A stretch of 64,000 bases of DNA from JACKJK01 sp046159835 (GTDB taxonomy: Bacteria > Pseudomonadota > Alphaproteobacteria > Rhizobiales > Tepidamorphaceae): contig NZ_JBJXCY010000002.1 in assembly GCF_046159835.1 (NCBI RefSeq), positions 682,001 to 746,000 of the forward strand. The letters are read 5' to 3'. Made by a program: the position numbers and the translations under genes. Below the pieces are notes generated by a model. It was given only the letters and a program-made list of their open reading frames with translations. It was not told where the DNA came from and searched no databases. Positions 34,708-42,582 of this stretch are shown here, piece after piece; positions within the stretch are counted from its first letter, which is position 1, and every line of letters begins with the position of its first letter.

Positions 34708-35832
34708 ATGACAATAGCGACTTTCGACGCGGTTTCGCCCGAACGCCAGAAGTTCGGCGCGCTCCTGCTGGCAGGCCTGCGCGCCCACCTGCTGCCGCTG
34801 GGTCTCACCGCGCTCGCCTGGTTCGCCGTCCACGGCTTCATCCTGACCCTGGATGAACCGCGCAACGTCGACTTCGCCAGCTTCGCCATCGCATTCGTCA
34901 TGATGACGCTTCCGACACTTTTGCTGGCCGTCACTGTCATTCGCTTCTTCCACATAGCCCTTCATGTCAGGCCGAAGCATCCGCTGCCTGCGCTGGCCGC
35001 GGACTTGCGGGCGTTCTTCACAAATCCCGCGAGGCTCGCGTCCGGACTCCCGCTTGTCGTCGGCCTCAGCTTCTTCATGGAGGCCTTCAATCAGCTCAAG
35101 TACAACATTCCTGTCATCCAACCGTTTGCCTGGGATCAAACCTTCGACACGCTGGACCGCTGGCTGCACTTCGGCTCGTTGCCGTGGGAATGGCTGCAAC
35201 CGGTCCTCGGGTTCCCGTTCGTCACCTTCCTGCTCAACGTGAACTACAATCTCTGGTTCATGGTGATGTGGTGCTTGTGGGTGTTCCTGGCGTTCCAGCC
35301 GGCACCTTCTGTCCTGCGGATGCGGTTCTTCCTGACCTTCATCGGTTCATGGGCCATCGGTGGCGGCATCGCCGCCGTCGCCCTGTCGTCCGCCGGTCCG
35401 GCTTACTATTCCTCGATCGGGCTATCGCCGGACCCGTACGCCCCGCTGATGGCCTATCTCCAGAGCGCGGACGCAACGTGGAAGCTGTGGGCGCTTGACA
35501 CCCAGCGCTTGCTTTGGGACGCCCATACCGGCCAGCAGAACGTTATTGCCGGCATCTCGGCCATGCCGAGCATGCACAATGGCAGCGCGCTTCTCTTCGC
35601 GCTGGCCGGCTGGCATCTGCATCGCATCGCAGGGATCGCGCTCAGCGTCTTCGCGGCGCTGATTTTCCTTGGCTCCATCCATCTCGGATGGCACTACGCA
35701 GTGGACGCCTATATCGGTTGGGTGATCACGCTGGCCGTCTGGTGGGCCTGTGGCCCCGTAGCAAGATGGAACCAGCAACAGTCATGGACCCGGTCCTTCG
35801 TTTCGATGGTCGAGGCGCAGCCCGCACGATAG
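34708..35832 (+). CDS. PAP2-family membrane phosphatase/inositolphosphotransferase-like protein
   Basis: The 374-residue integral membrane protein has about eight hydrophobic segments. Its C-terminal half carries the PAP2 signature: 'GISAMPSMHNGSALLFALAG' and 'GSIHLGWHYAVDAYIGW', giving the two catalytic His and the Asp of the phosphatase triad. The arrangement resembles the PAP2_3/Aur1 inositolphosphorylceramide-synthase-like group rather than small PgpB enzymes. A lipid phosphatase or head-group transferase role is inferred. It is divergent from prpE and 37 bases before a TSUP gene. Confidence 0.82.
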   Translation: MTIATFDAVSPERQKFGALLLAGLRAHLLPLGLTALAWFAVHGFILTLDEPRNVDFASFAIAFVMMTLPTLLLAVTVIRFFHIALHVRPKHPLPALAADLRAFFTNPARLASGLPLVVGLSFFMEAFNQLKYNIPVIQPFAWDQTFDTLDRWLHFGSLPWEWLQPVLGFPFVTFLLNVNYNLWFMVMWCLWVFLAFQPAPSVLRMRFFLTFIGSWAIGGGIAAVALSSAGPAYYSSIGLSPDPYAPLMAYLQSADATWKLWALDTQRLLWDAHTGQQNVIAGISAMPSMHNGSALLFALAGWHLHRIAGIALSVFAALIFLGSIHLGWHYAVDAYIGWVITLAVWWACGPVARWNQQQSWTRSFVSMVEAQPAR

Positions 35833-35869
35833 TGCTGCCCGCAAGGGGCCGACGCGCGTTTCTGCTTCC

Positions 35870-36625
35870 ATGCTGAGTGATCCCTGGTTCTTCGCCGTCG
35901 CGATTCCCGCAGTGATCCTGTTCGGGCTGTCCAAGGCCGGGCTCGGCGCGGCTCTCGCCATTCCCACCGTCCCGCTGATCGCGCTGAGCGTCCCGCCGCT
36001 TCAGGCAGCCGCCATCATGCTGCCGATCATCATCGCGATGGACGCCACCGCGATCCTCACCTTCCGCCGCGAGTTCGACCGCCGCACGCTGATCTACACG
36101 CTCCCCGCAGGCCTATTCGGCGTCGGCATCGGTTGGATGACCGCGGCCTATGTCACCGACGCGCATGTCCGGCTGATCATTGGCGTCATCGCCATTTCCT
36201 TTGCGATGAAATATTGGCTTGGCGGGCGCGAGGTGAAGGAGCCGAAACCGCACAATGCGTGGAAGGCCCGGTTCTGGGCGACGGTCGCGGGCTTCACCAG
36301 CTTCGTCAGCCATTCCGGCGGCGTGCCCTTCCAGATGTACACGCTGCCGCTGCGCTTCGAGCCGCGCATGCTGGTTGCAACCAGCGTGATGTTCTTCTCC
36401 ACCATCAACCTGTCGAAGCTGGTCCCCTACATCGCGCTTGGACAAATCACGCAGCAGACGCTGCTGGCATCGCTGGTGCTCAGCCCGCTTGCGCCGCTGA
36501 CCGTGCTGTTCGGCGTGCGCATCCTCAACATCATCCCCAAGGAGCCGTTCTACCGGCTGACCTATGCCTGCGTGCTGATCGTCGGCGCGAAGATGCTTTG
36601 GGACGGGATCGCCGCCCTGGTCTGA
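35870..36625 (+). CDS. TSUP (TauE/SafE) family membrane permease, second copy
   Basis: The 251-residue protein is a hydrophobic eight-helix permease. The repeat motifs are 'LFGLSKAGLGAALAIPTVPL' near residue 20 and 'FTSFVSHSGGVPFQMYTLP' near residue 145. It differs clearly from the TSUP at 12129 in sequence. The substrate is probably a small anion such as sulfite or a sulfonate, but context (PAP2 protein, acyl-CoA synthetase) does not decide it. Confidence 0.88.
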   Translation: MLSDPWFFAVAIPAVILFGLSKAGLGAALAIPTVPLIALSVPPLQAAAIMLPIIIAMDATAILTFRREFDRRTLIYTLPAGLFGVGIGWMTAAYVTDAHVRLIIGVIAISFAMKYWLGGREVKEPKPHNAWKARFWATVAGFTSFVSHSGGVPFQMYTLPLRFEPRMLVATSVMFFSTINLSKLVPYIALGQITQQTLLASLVLSPLAPLTVLFGVRILNIIPKEPFYRLTYACVLIVGAKMLWDGIAALV

Positions 36626-36721
36626 CGCGCAGCGCCGTTGCGACCAACGTCCGCTTGCGTCTACCGGGGCAATTTGTCTTGATGCCCGCAAACAAGACGG
36701 CCACGGGGAGAAGACAACGCC

Positions 36722-38359
36722 ATGCCCGCCGATCCCAACTGGTACGAGATCGACCTGCCCAAGACACCGGCGAACTACCAGCCGCTGACGCCGCTCACCT
36801 TCCTGGAGCGCTCGGCCAAGGTCTTCCCCGCGCACACCGCGATCGTCCACGGCAACCAGACGACGGACTATGCGACGTTCTATGGCCGCGCCCGAAGGCT
36901 CGGCTCGGCGCTGGCCAGGCGTGGCATCGGCAAGGGCGACACGGTTTCGGTCATGCTCGCCAACACCCCGCCGATGCTGGAGGCGCACTACGGCGTGCCC
37001 ATGACGGGCGGCGTCATCAACACGCTCAACACCCGCCTCGATGCCACCGTCATTGCCTTCACGCTCGACCATGCCGACACGAAGATCCTCATCACCGACC
37101 GTGAATTCGCGCCCACGGTGAAGGAGGCGCTGTCGCTGGCAAAGGTGAAGCCGCTTGTCATCGACTATGACGACCCGGAATTTCCGCAGGACGGGGAGAA
37201 GCTCGGCGAGATCGACTACGAGGCGTTCCTCGCCGAAGGCGACCCGGACTACGAATGGCATATGCCAGAAGACGAGTGGAACGCCATTTCGCTGAACTAC
37301 ACCTCCGGAACAACGGGCAACCCGAAGGGCGTCGTCTACCATCATCGCGGCGCCTACCTGCTGGCGCAGGGCAATGTCATCACCGGCTCGATGGGCAAGC
37401 ACCCGGTCTACCTGTGGACGCTGCCGATGTTCCACTGCAACGGCTGGTGCTTCCCGTGGACGCTCTCGGTCGTCGCCGGAACCCATGTCTGCCTGCGCTG
37501 GGTGCGCCAGAAGCCGATCTGGGACGCGCTTGCCGACAGCAAGGTGACGCATCTGTGCGGCGCGCCCATCGTCATGTCGACGATCCTGTCGACACCGGAC
37601 GCCGAAAAGCGCGACCTCGACCACACGGTGGAATTCTTCACCGCCGCCGCCCCGCCGCCGGAATCGGTTCTGGCGAAGATGGCCGATGCCGGCTTCAACG
37701 TGACCCATCTCTACGGACTAACGGAATCCTACGGTCCGGCGGTCGTCAACGACTGGAAGCAGGAGTGGGACGAACTCGACGGGGCTCAGCGCGCGGTCAA
37801 GAAGGCACGCCAGGGCGTGCGCTATGCCGCGCTTGAAGCACTCTCCATCATCGACCCCGAAACCATGGAGCATGTGCCCGCCGACGGCGAAACCATGGGC
37901 GAATCCATGTTCCAGGGCAACGTGGTGATGAAGGGCTACCTGAAGAACAAGGAAGCCACGGAGGCCGCCTTCGCCGGCGGGTGGTTCCATTCCGGCGACC
38001 TCGGCGTGATGCACCCGGACGGCTACATCCAGCTGAAGGACCGCTCCAAGGACATCATCATTTCCGGCGGCGAGAACATCTCCTCCATCGAGGTCGAGGA
38101 CACGCTCTACAAGCACCCGTCCGTCGCCTCGGCAGCGGTCGTCGCCAAGCCGGACGACAAGTGGGGCGAAACCCCGTGCGCCTTCGTGGAACTGGCATCG
38201 GGCGCGAGCCTGACGGCTGATGAACTGATCGCGTGGACGCGCGAGCGCCTCGCGCACTACAAGTGCCCGCGCTACGTGGTCTTCACCGAACTGCCGAAGA
38301 CCTCGACCGGAAAGATTCAAAAATTCAAGCTGCGCGACATGGCGAAAGAGGTCGACTGA
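36722..38359 (+). CDS. Acyl-CoA synthetase (AMP-forming), medium-chain/DmdB-like
   Basis: The 545-residue adenylate-forming enzyme has core motif 'NYTSGTTGNPKGVVYHHRG', 'HLYGLTESYGPAVV', 'GWFHSGDLGVMHPDGYIQLKDR' (quoted in part) and C-terminal 'KTSTGKIQKFKLR' with the acylated Lys. Its N-terminal shape 'PADPNWYEIDLPKTPANYQPLTP' (partial) matches the group that includes DmdB methylmercaptopropionyl-CoA ligases and medium-chain fatty-acyl-CoA ligases. No dmd genes are visible, so a general carboxylic acid role is likelier. GGGGAGAAG precedes the ATG. Confidence 0.88.
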   Translation: MPADPNWYEIDLPKTPANYQPLTPLTFLERSAKVFPAHTAIVHGNQTTDYATFYGRARRLGSALARRGIGKGDTVSVMLANTPPMLEAHYGVPMTGGVINTLNTRLDATVIAFTLDHADTKILITDREFAPTVKEALSLAKVKPLVIDYDDPEFPQDGEKLGEIDYEAFLAEGDPDYEWHMPEDEWNAISLNYTSGTTGNPKGVVYHHRGAYLLAQGNVITGSMGKHPVYLWTLPMFHCNGWCFPWTLSVVAGTHVCLRWVRQKPIWDALADSKVTHLCGAPIVMSTILSTPDAEKRDLDHTVEFFTAAAPPPESVLAKMADAGFNVTHLYGLTESYGPAVVNDWKQEWDELDGAQRAVKKARQGVRYAALEALSIIDPETMEHVPADGETMGESMFQGNVVMKGYLKNKEATEAAFAGGWFHSGDLGVMHPDGYIQLKDRSKDIIISGGENISSIEVEDTLYKHPSVASAAVVAKPDDKWGETPCAFVELASGASLTADELIAWTRERLAHYKCPRYVVFTELPKTSTGKIQKFKLRDMAKEVD

Positions 38360-38459
38360 CCGGGGCGAGCCTGACGGGGGCAAATGCACCAGCCGCCCGT
38401 GTGCCGACGCCGCGTGCGGGCGTGGCGAATGGCCGGGTCAGGACAACGAATCATAGGGA

Positions 38460-38488
38460 GCGCTGACGGCGAAACCCGCCGTCAGCGC
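38460..38488. repeat. 12-bp perfect inverted repeat between convergent genes
   Basis: GCGCTGACGGCG (38460-38471) and its complement (38477-38488) enclose a 5-base loop. It lies between the acyl-CoA synthetase and the oppositely oriented DUF465 gene, where a bidirectional terminator would sit, but neither strand has a T tract. It may be an mRNA 3'-end stabiliser or a protein site. Confidence 0.5.
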
Positions 38489-38531
38489 GATTGGCAGCTG
38501 GCGCTGCCTGTCATTGGAACTCGTGGCGACT

Positions 38532-38720
38532 TCAGTGAAGCGAAAGGCCGGCCTCATCGCCGCGGAGGCGATTGATCTCGTCTTTCAAATGCAGTTTACG
38601 CTTCTTCAGCGCGGCGATCTGAAGATCGTCGGCGTACGGCCTTTGCCTTTCTGTTTCGAGGGTCTGTTCTAGAACGCGATGCTTTTCGACCAATTCGTCG
38701 AGATGTGCGGCGAGGCTCAT
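38532..38720 (-). CDS. DUF465 (YdcH) small coiled-coil protein, copy 1
   Basis: The 62-residue helical protein contains the DUF465 core 'DDLQIAALKKRKLHLKDEINRL'-like stretch (quoted in part). Function is unknown; members form small coiled-coil dimers. It is divergent from a second DUF465 gene 174 bases away, and the two share the 'LQI..LKKRKL..KD.I..L' pattern. Confidence 0.82.
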   Translation of the reverse strand: MSLAAHLDELVEKHRVLEQTLETERQRPYADDLQIAALKKRKLHLKDEINRLRGDEAGLSLH

Positions 38721-38894
38721 CTATAGCTACCTCCATCTAGTTTGACGCATAAAGTGTCTCACAAGTTTTCAGGCCTGTCGAACTCCACCAGCGTCACTTT
38801 TCCTCTCCTGTGATTACAGGTTCAAAACCCTTGAATTATCCTGCCAACAATTGGATAATTCGCGCGAAATTGCGGCAAAACAGGCGTTTTGAGT

Positions 38895-39101
38895 ATGGGG
38901 CAGGCCGATGAAGCCAGCTTGCGCAGCGAGCTGGCGAGTTTGCGCGAGGAACATCGCGACCTTGATTCGGCGATCAACGCCATCGAGGAAACCCGGCCGT
39001 TCGAGCGCCTTCAGATTCAGCGTCTGAAGAAGCGCAAGCTCTTCATCAAGGACCGCATTTCCCACCTGGAAGACCAGTTGACGCCCGACATCATCGCCTG
39101 A
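38895..39101 (+). CDS. DUF465 (YdcH) small coiled-coil protein, copy 2
   Basis: The 68-residue protein from the ATG at 38895 (TTG two codons earlier also possible) is highly charged and helical: 'LRSELASLREEHRDLDSAI' then 'LQIQRLKKRKLFIKDRISHL'. It is a divergent paralogue of the gene at 38532. It has no membrane segment and no obvious ribosome site. Conserved pairs of these genes occur in Rhizobiales with no known job. Confidence 0.8.
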   Translation: MGQADEASLRSELASLREEHRDLDSAINAIEETRPFERLQIQRLKKRKLFIKDRISHLEDQLTPDIIA

Positions 39102-39138
39102 TCGTCAGGTCGCACGCGCTGTCTCAAGCCGGCATGGG

Positions 39139-39720
39139 TCAGGCGTTGGTCAACGCCTTCTTGCGGGATTTCTTCGACTGGTACATCGCGCGGTCGGCGC
39201 GGGCTAGCGCCTGCTGGGCCGTGTCCTTGCCGTGCAGTTCCGACACGCCGCACGAGATGCCGACATGGACCCGCTGCCCGTCGATGATGATCGGGCGGCG
39301 CGCCAGCATGGCGGACAATGCGCGCGCCTTGCTTTCTGCGATCTCCGTCGTCGCGTTCCACAGCAGGATCACGAACTCGTCGCCGCCGACGCGACCCACC
39401 ATGTCGCTGCCGCGCGTGTTGGCGTGCAGGACCGAAACCAGGTGGCGCAGCGCAAGGTCGCCCGCATCGTGGCCGTAGGTGTCATTGATGGCTTTGAAGT
39501 TGTCGACATCGGCGTAGATCATCGCCGCGACCATCTTGTAGCGGTCGGAAAAGGCGATGGCCCGCCGGAGGTTCTCCTCCAGCCCGCGTCGGTTGAGAAT
39601 CCCCAGCAGGGCATCCTCGTTGGCACGCGCCTCGAGCAGGTCGATCTTCTGCTGCGCCGCGCTCAACTGCAGCTTCAGCCGACGAATCTCGGCCTCGCGG
39701 TCTTCTTCGTAGCCTGACAT
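39139..39720 (-). CDS. Stand-alone GGDEF diguanylate cyclase
   Basis: Makes cyclic-di-GMP from two GTP. The 193-residue protein from the ATG at 39720 has a short N-terminal coiled coil (about 8-34, RRLKLQLSAAQQKIDLLEAR) and then one GGDEF domain. The active motif GGDEF is at 112-116. The RxxD inhibitory I-site (Arg103-Asp106) lies exactly five residues before it, so product inhibition is expected. There is no sensor, receiver or membrane domain. The coiled coil could mediate dimerisation, which the enzyme needs. It diverges from purE. Confidence 0.9.
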   Translation of the reverse strand: MSGYEEDREAEIRRLKLQLSAAQQKIDLLEARANEDALLGILNRRGLEENLRRAIAFSDRYKMVAAMIYADVDNFKAINDTYGHDAGDLALRHLVSVLHANTRGSDMVGRVGGDEFVILLWNATTEIAESKARALSAMLARRPIIIDGQRVHVGISCGVSELHGKDTAQQALARADRAMYQSKKSRKKALTNA

Positions 39721-39924
39721 GAACTTCCTTGCTGCGGCGGCGCGCGCCACGTTTCCGCAACGATATAGGGTGCCAGTCTTTACCATGACACCAAGCCGTC
39801 CGTGGCAATTGTCGGCGAGCGCGTGAGAATTCGGCAACTGTATTCTTGCAGGCCCGCCGCGCCCGCATATAATCCGCCGCTTTCCGCATTCGACTTCACA
39901 CCAAAGACCGTCAGGAAAGCCGTT

Positions 39925-40431
39925 ATGGGAGAAAATTCTCCACAGGTCGCGATCATCATGGGCAGCCAGTCCGACTGGTCCACGATGAAACATGCCGCAG
40001 ATACGCTCGATGCACTGGGGATCGCCCACGATGCACGCATTGTCTCCGCGCACCGCACACCGCATCGGCTGGTCGATTTCGCAACTTCGGCGCGCGACGA
40101 TGGCTTCAAGGTCATCATCGCCGGCGCGGGCGGTGCGGCCCACCTCCCCGGCATGGCCGCCGCCATGACGCCGCTGCCGGTCTTCGGTGTGCCGGTCGAG
40201 TCGCGCACCATGTCCGGCCTCGACAGCCTCTATTCCATCGTCCAGATGCCGGCGGGGGTGCCGGTCGGCACGCTGGCAATCGGGCGCGCCGGCGCGGTCA
40301 ACGCCGCGCTTCTTGCAGCCTCCGTCATCGCGCTCAACGACAAGGCCGTCGCCGACAAGCTCGATGCGTGGCGCGCCGCGCAGACCGAGCGCGTGGCCGA
40401 ACGCCCCGTCGACGAACCCGCCACGACATGA
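39925..40431 (+). CDS. purE: N5-carboxyaminoimidazole ribonucleotide mutase PurE
   Basis: Class I PurE converts N5-CAIR to CAIR in purine synthesis. The 168-residue product starts MGENSPQVAIIMGSQSDW and has 'SAHRTPHRLVDFA' and 'GAGGAAHLPGMAAAMTPLPVFGVP' (partly quoted), the standard active-site loops. It ends in an ATGA overlap with purK. Secure. Confidence 0.97.
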   Translation: MGENSPQVAIIMGSQSDWSTMKHAADTLDALGIAHDARIVSAHRTPHRLVDFATSARDDGFKVIIAGAGGAAHLPGMAAAMTPLPVFGVPVESRTMSGLDSLYSIVQMPAGVPVGTLAIGRAGAVNAALLAASVIALNDKAVADKLDAWRAAQTERVAERPVDEPATT

Positions 40432-41522
40432 CGTCTCCCGCTGCACCGCTGTCCTGGATCGGCATTCTCGGCGACGGCCAGCTTGGCCGGATGCTGGCGC
40501 TGGCCGCCGCACGGCTGGGTCTCAATGTCCATGTCTACGGTCCTGACGCGAACGGCCCTGCGCACGCCGTCGCGGCCCGCTCCACGATCGCCGCCTATGA
40601 AGACGACGCCGCGCTGACGGCGTTTGCAGCCCAGGTCGACGTCGCAACATTCGAATTCGAGAACGTGCCCGTCTCCGCAGCGCGCCTGCTGGCCGGAAGC
40701 ACGCGCCTGGCGCCGGGTGCGAACGCACTGGAAGTGGCGCAGGACCGGGTAACGGAGAAAAATTTCATCCGTGAACTCGGCATCGAGGTGGCGCGCTTTT
40801 CCGATATCCCCGACGCGCTGGCGCTGGAACGCGAGGTGTCCGGCGGCTTCGGCGATGCGATCCTGAAATCGCGCCGCTTCGGCTATGACGGCAAGGGCCA
40901 GGTGCGCCTGTCGGGCAATGCCGGCACAAACGAGCTGACGCAGGCACATGGCGAACTTGCCGGCGCGCCCGCGATCCTCGAAGCACTCGTTCCGTTCGAC
41001 TACGAGATTTCCGTCGTTGCGGCGCGCGCGAGCGACGGCAGCTTCGTGCCCTTCGAACCGGCCCGCAACGTGCACCGCTCCGGCATCCTCGATACCAGCA
41101 CCGTGCCGGCCGGGCTAAACGACGCCGACACCCAAAGAGCGCAGGCCATCGCCCGCGGCATAATGGATGCGCTCGATTATGTCGGCGTCATGGGCGTGGA
41201 ACTGTTCGCGGTGCGCGAAGGCGACGAAACGCGCCTGCTCGTCAACGAGATCGCGCCGCGGGTCCACAATTCCGGTCACTGGACGATGGATGCCTGCACC
41301 ACCTGCCAGTTCGAGCAGCACATTCGCGCTGTCTGCGGCTGGCCGCTGGGCGACCCGTCGCGGCATGCGGATGTCGTGATGCACAACCTGATCGGCGCGG
41401 ATGTCGACCAGTGGCAGCAAATTGCCGCCGAGACCGGCGCCTGCCTGCATCTTTATGGCAAGGCGGAAACCCGCGCGGGTCGCAAGATGGGCCACGTCAA
41501 CCGGCTGTCGGCACGCACCTGA
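40428..41522 (+). CDS. purK: N5-carboxyaminoimidazole ribonucleotide synthase PurK
   Basis: ATP-grasp enzyme that carboxylates AIR with bicarbonate, supplying PurE. The product is 364 residues from the ATG at 40428. The N-terminal 'IGILGDGQLGRMLALAAARLG', the ATP-grasp 'DAILKSRRFGYDGKGQ' and 'NEIAPRVHNSGHWTMDAC' are all diagnostic. Translation is coupled to purE by the four-base overlap. Confidence 0.97.
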   Translation: MTSPAAPLSWIGILGDGQLGRMLALAAARLGLNVHVYGPDANGPAHAVAARSTIAAYEDDAALTAFAAQVDVATFEFENVPVSAARLLAGSTRLAPGANALEVAQDRVTEKNFIRELGIEVARFSDIPDALALEREVSGGFGDAILKSRRFGYDGKGQVRLSGNAGTNELTQAHGELAGAPAILEALVPFDYEISVVAARASDGSFVPFEPARNVHRSGILDTSTVPAGLNDADTQRAQAIARGIMDALDYVGVMGVELFAVREGDETRLLVNEIAPRVHNSGHWTMDACTTCQFEQHIRAVCGWPLGDPSRHADVVMHNLIGADVDQWQQIAAETGACLHLYGKAETRAGRKMGHVNRLSART

Positions 41523-41728
41523 GTGCAATCGGCCAGAATTCGGCGGCAGGCAATGGACTTCGCCGCCTGATTCTGATATCCACCCCCCGAAATTTCGGCA
41601 AGACGATGGGCTCCGGGTTCCGGAAACACCCGTTTTGGCGTTCTAGCTGCAGACATCATGATCGGTTGCCGGCGGGCGAAATGGTCCGCACCGCCGCGCT
41701 CAGCCAATGCGACGAAGAGGTACGGCAC

Positions 41729-41950
41729 GTGCAGGTTATTGTCCGCGACAACAACGTGGATCAGGCGCTTCGCGCCCTGAAGAAGAAGTTGCAGCGCGAA
41801 GGCGTCTTCCGCGAGATGAAGCTGCGCGACCACTACGAGAAGCCCTCCGAGAAGAAGGCTCGCGAAAAGGCCGAGGCCGTTCGCCGCGCCCGCAAGCTGG
41901 CGCGCAAGCGTGCACAGCGCGAAGGCGTCATCGGCGCACGCGGCCGCTAG
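41729..41950 (+). CDS. rpsU: 30S ribosomal protein S21
   Basis: The 73-residue basic protein starts at the GTG at 41729 with GAAGAGG upstream, giving the standard N-terminus (M)QVIVRDNNVDQALRALKKK. The 'EKPSEKKAREKAEAVRRARK' tail is typical. The frame is open further upstream but that part is not S21. A 12-bp palindrome CCGAAATTTCGG lies 130 bases upstream, and a strong terminator follows. S21 gives bacteria a handle on initiation, so its level may be controlled. Confidence 0.95.
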   Translation: MQVIVRDNNVDQALRALKKKLQREGVFREMKLRDHYEKPSEKKAREKAEAVRRARKLARKRAQREGVIGARGR

Positions 41951-42083
41951 GCTCAATCGAATTTGCTGGCCGGGACACGCGTTCCGGCTGGTCAGCGCCG
42001 GTTGACGGGCATGACCCAGTCGCCTGCGCCAGGATCACGTTGGACAGGGGAAACCCGGTTTTCTTGAACGTCAGGCCGAACGA

Positions 42084-42116
42084 AAAAAGCCGGGGCATCT
42101 GCCCCGGCTTTTTCTT
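42084..42116 (+). terminator. Intrinsic terminator after rpsU
   Basis: AAAAAGCCGGGGC (42084-42096) and GCCCCGGCTTTTT (42101-42113) form a perfect 13-bp stem with loop ATCT and a following TTCTTTG. It may act in both directions, also ending the CoxIV transcript on the minus strand. Confidence 0.9.
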
Positions 42117-42179
42117 TGTCTGCTTGTTCGTCAGATGGTCTCTCAAGGTCGCAGCGTTACGCTGCACCCGGACCGCGTG

Positions 42180-42458
42180 TCAGGCGATCAGTGCCATAAG
42201 GATAAGGCCCAGCACCAGTTGCACCACGCCGACCATGTAGCCCTTCGGACGGAAGGCGATGCCGATCACGGCGGTGAAGACGAGGCCGGCGACCATCAGC
42301 AGGCCGAGGATCCAGTGGCCGAGATGCACGTAGACCAGCGCCACGAGAATGTTCAGACAGGCGATGGACCCGACCTTGCTGAACTCGAGGAACCCTTCGT
42401 AGGTCCGGTCGTGCTCGACATAGTCCATTGCGGTTTCGGTATGGTCGCTGCCAGCCAT
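42180..42458 (-). CDS. aa3-type cytochrome c oxidase subunit IV
   Basis: Small membrane subunit of the bacterial aa3 oxidase. The 92-residue protein from the ATG at 42458, with GGGGGA upstream, has the conserved N-terminal 'MDYVEHDRTYEGFLEFSK' and three hydrophobic helices. The genes for subunits I-III are not in the window; in Rhizobiales subunit IV is often encoded apart. The frame is open upstream but without similarity. Confidence 0.88.
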   Translation of the reverse strand: MAGSDHTETAMDYVEHDRTYEGFLEFSKVGSIACLNILVALVYVHLGHWILGLLMVAGLVFTAVIGIAFRPKGYMVGVVQLVLGLILMALIA

Positions 42459-42582
42459 GCTATCCCCCAAAATCCTGATATGCGCTGTCTCGCAGCGCCG
42501 ATTCCGGATTTCTTCTAGCCCAAGCGGTTTGGTTGGGCAATGCGTCGGCGCGCCACTGCGCGCGCGACCCTGCGCCGCATCG

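Noticed and set aside
39721..40512. An N-terminal sensor extension of the GGDEF protein
   Set aside because: The open frame runs antisense through purE and is not conserved; the ATG at 39720 gives a complete domain.
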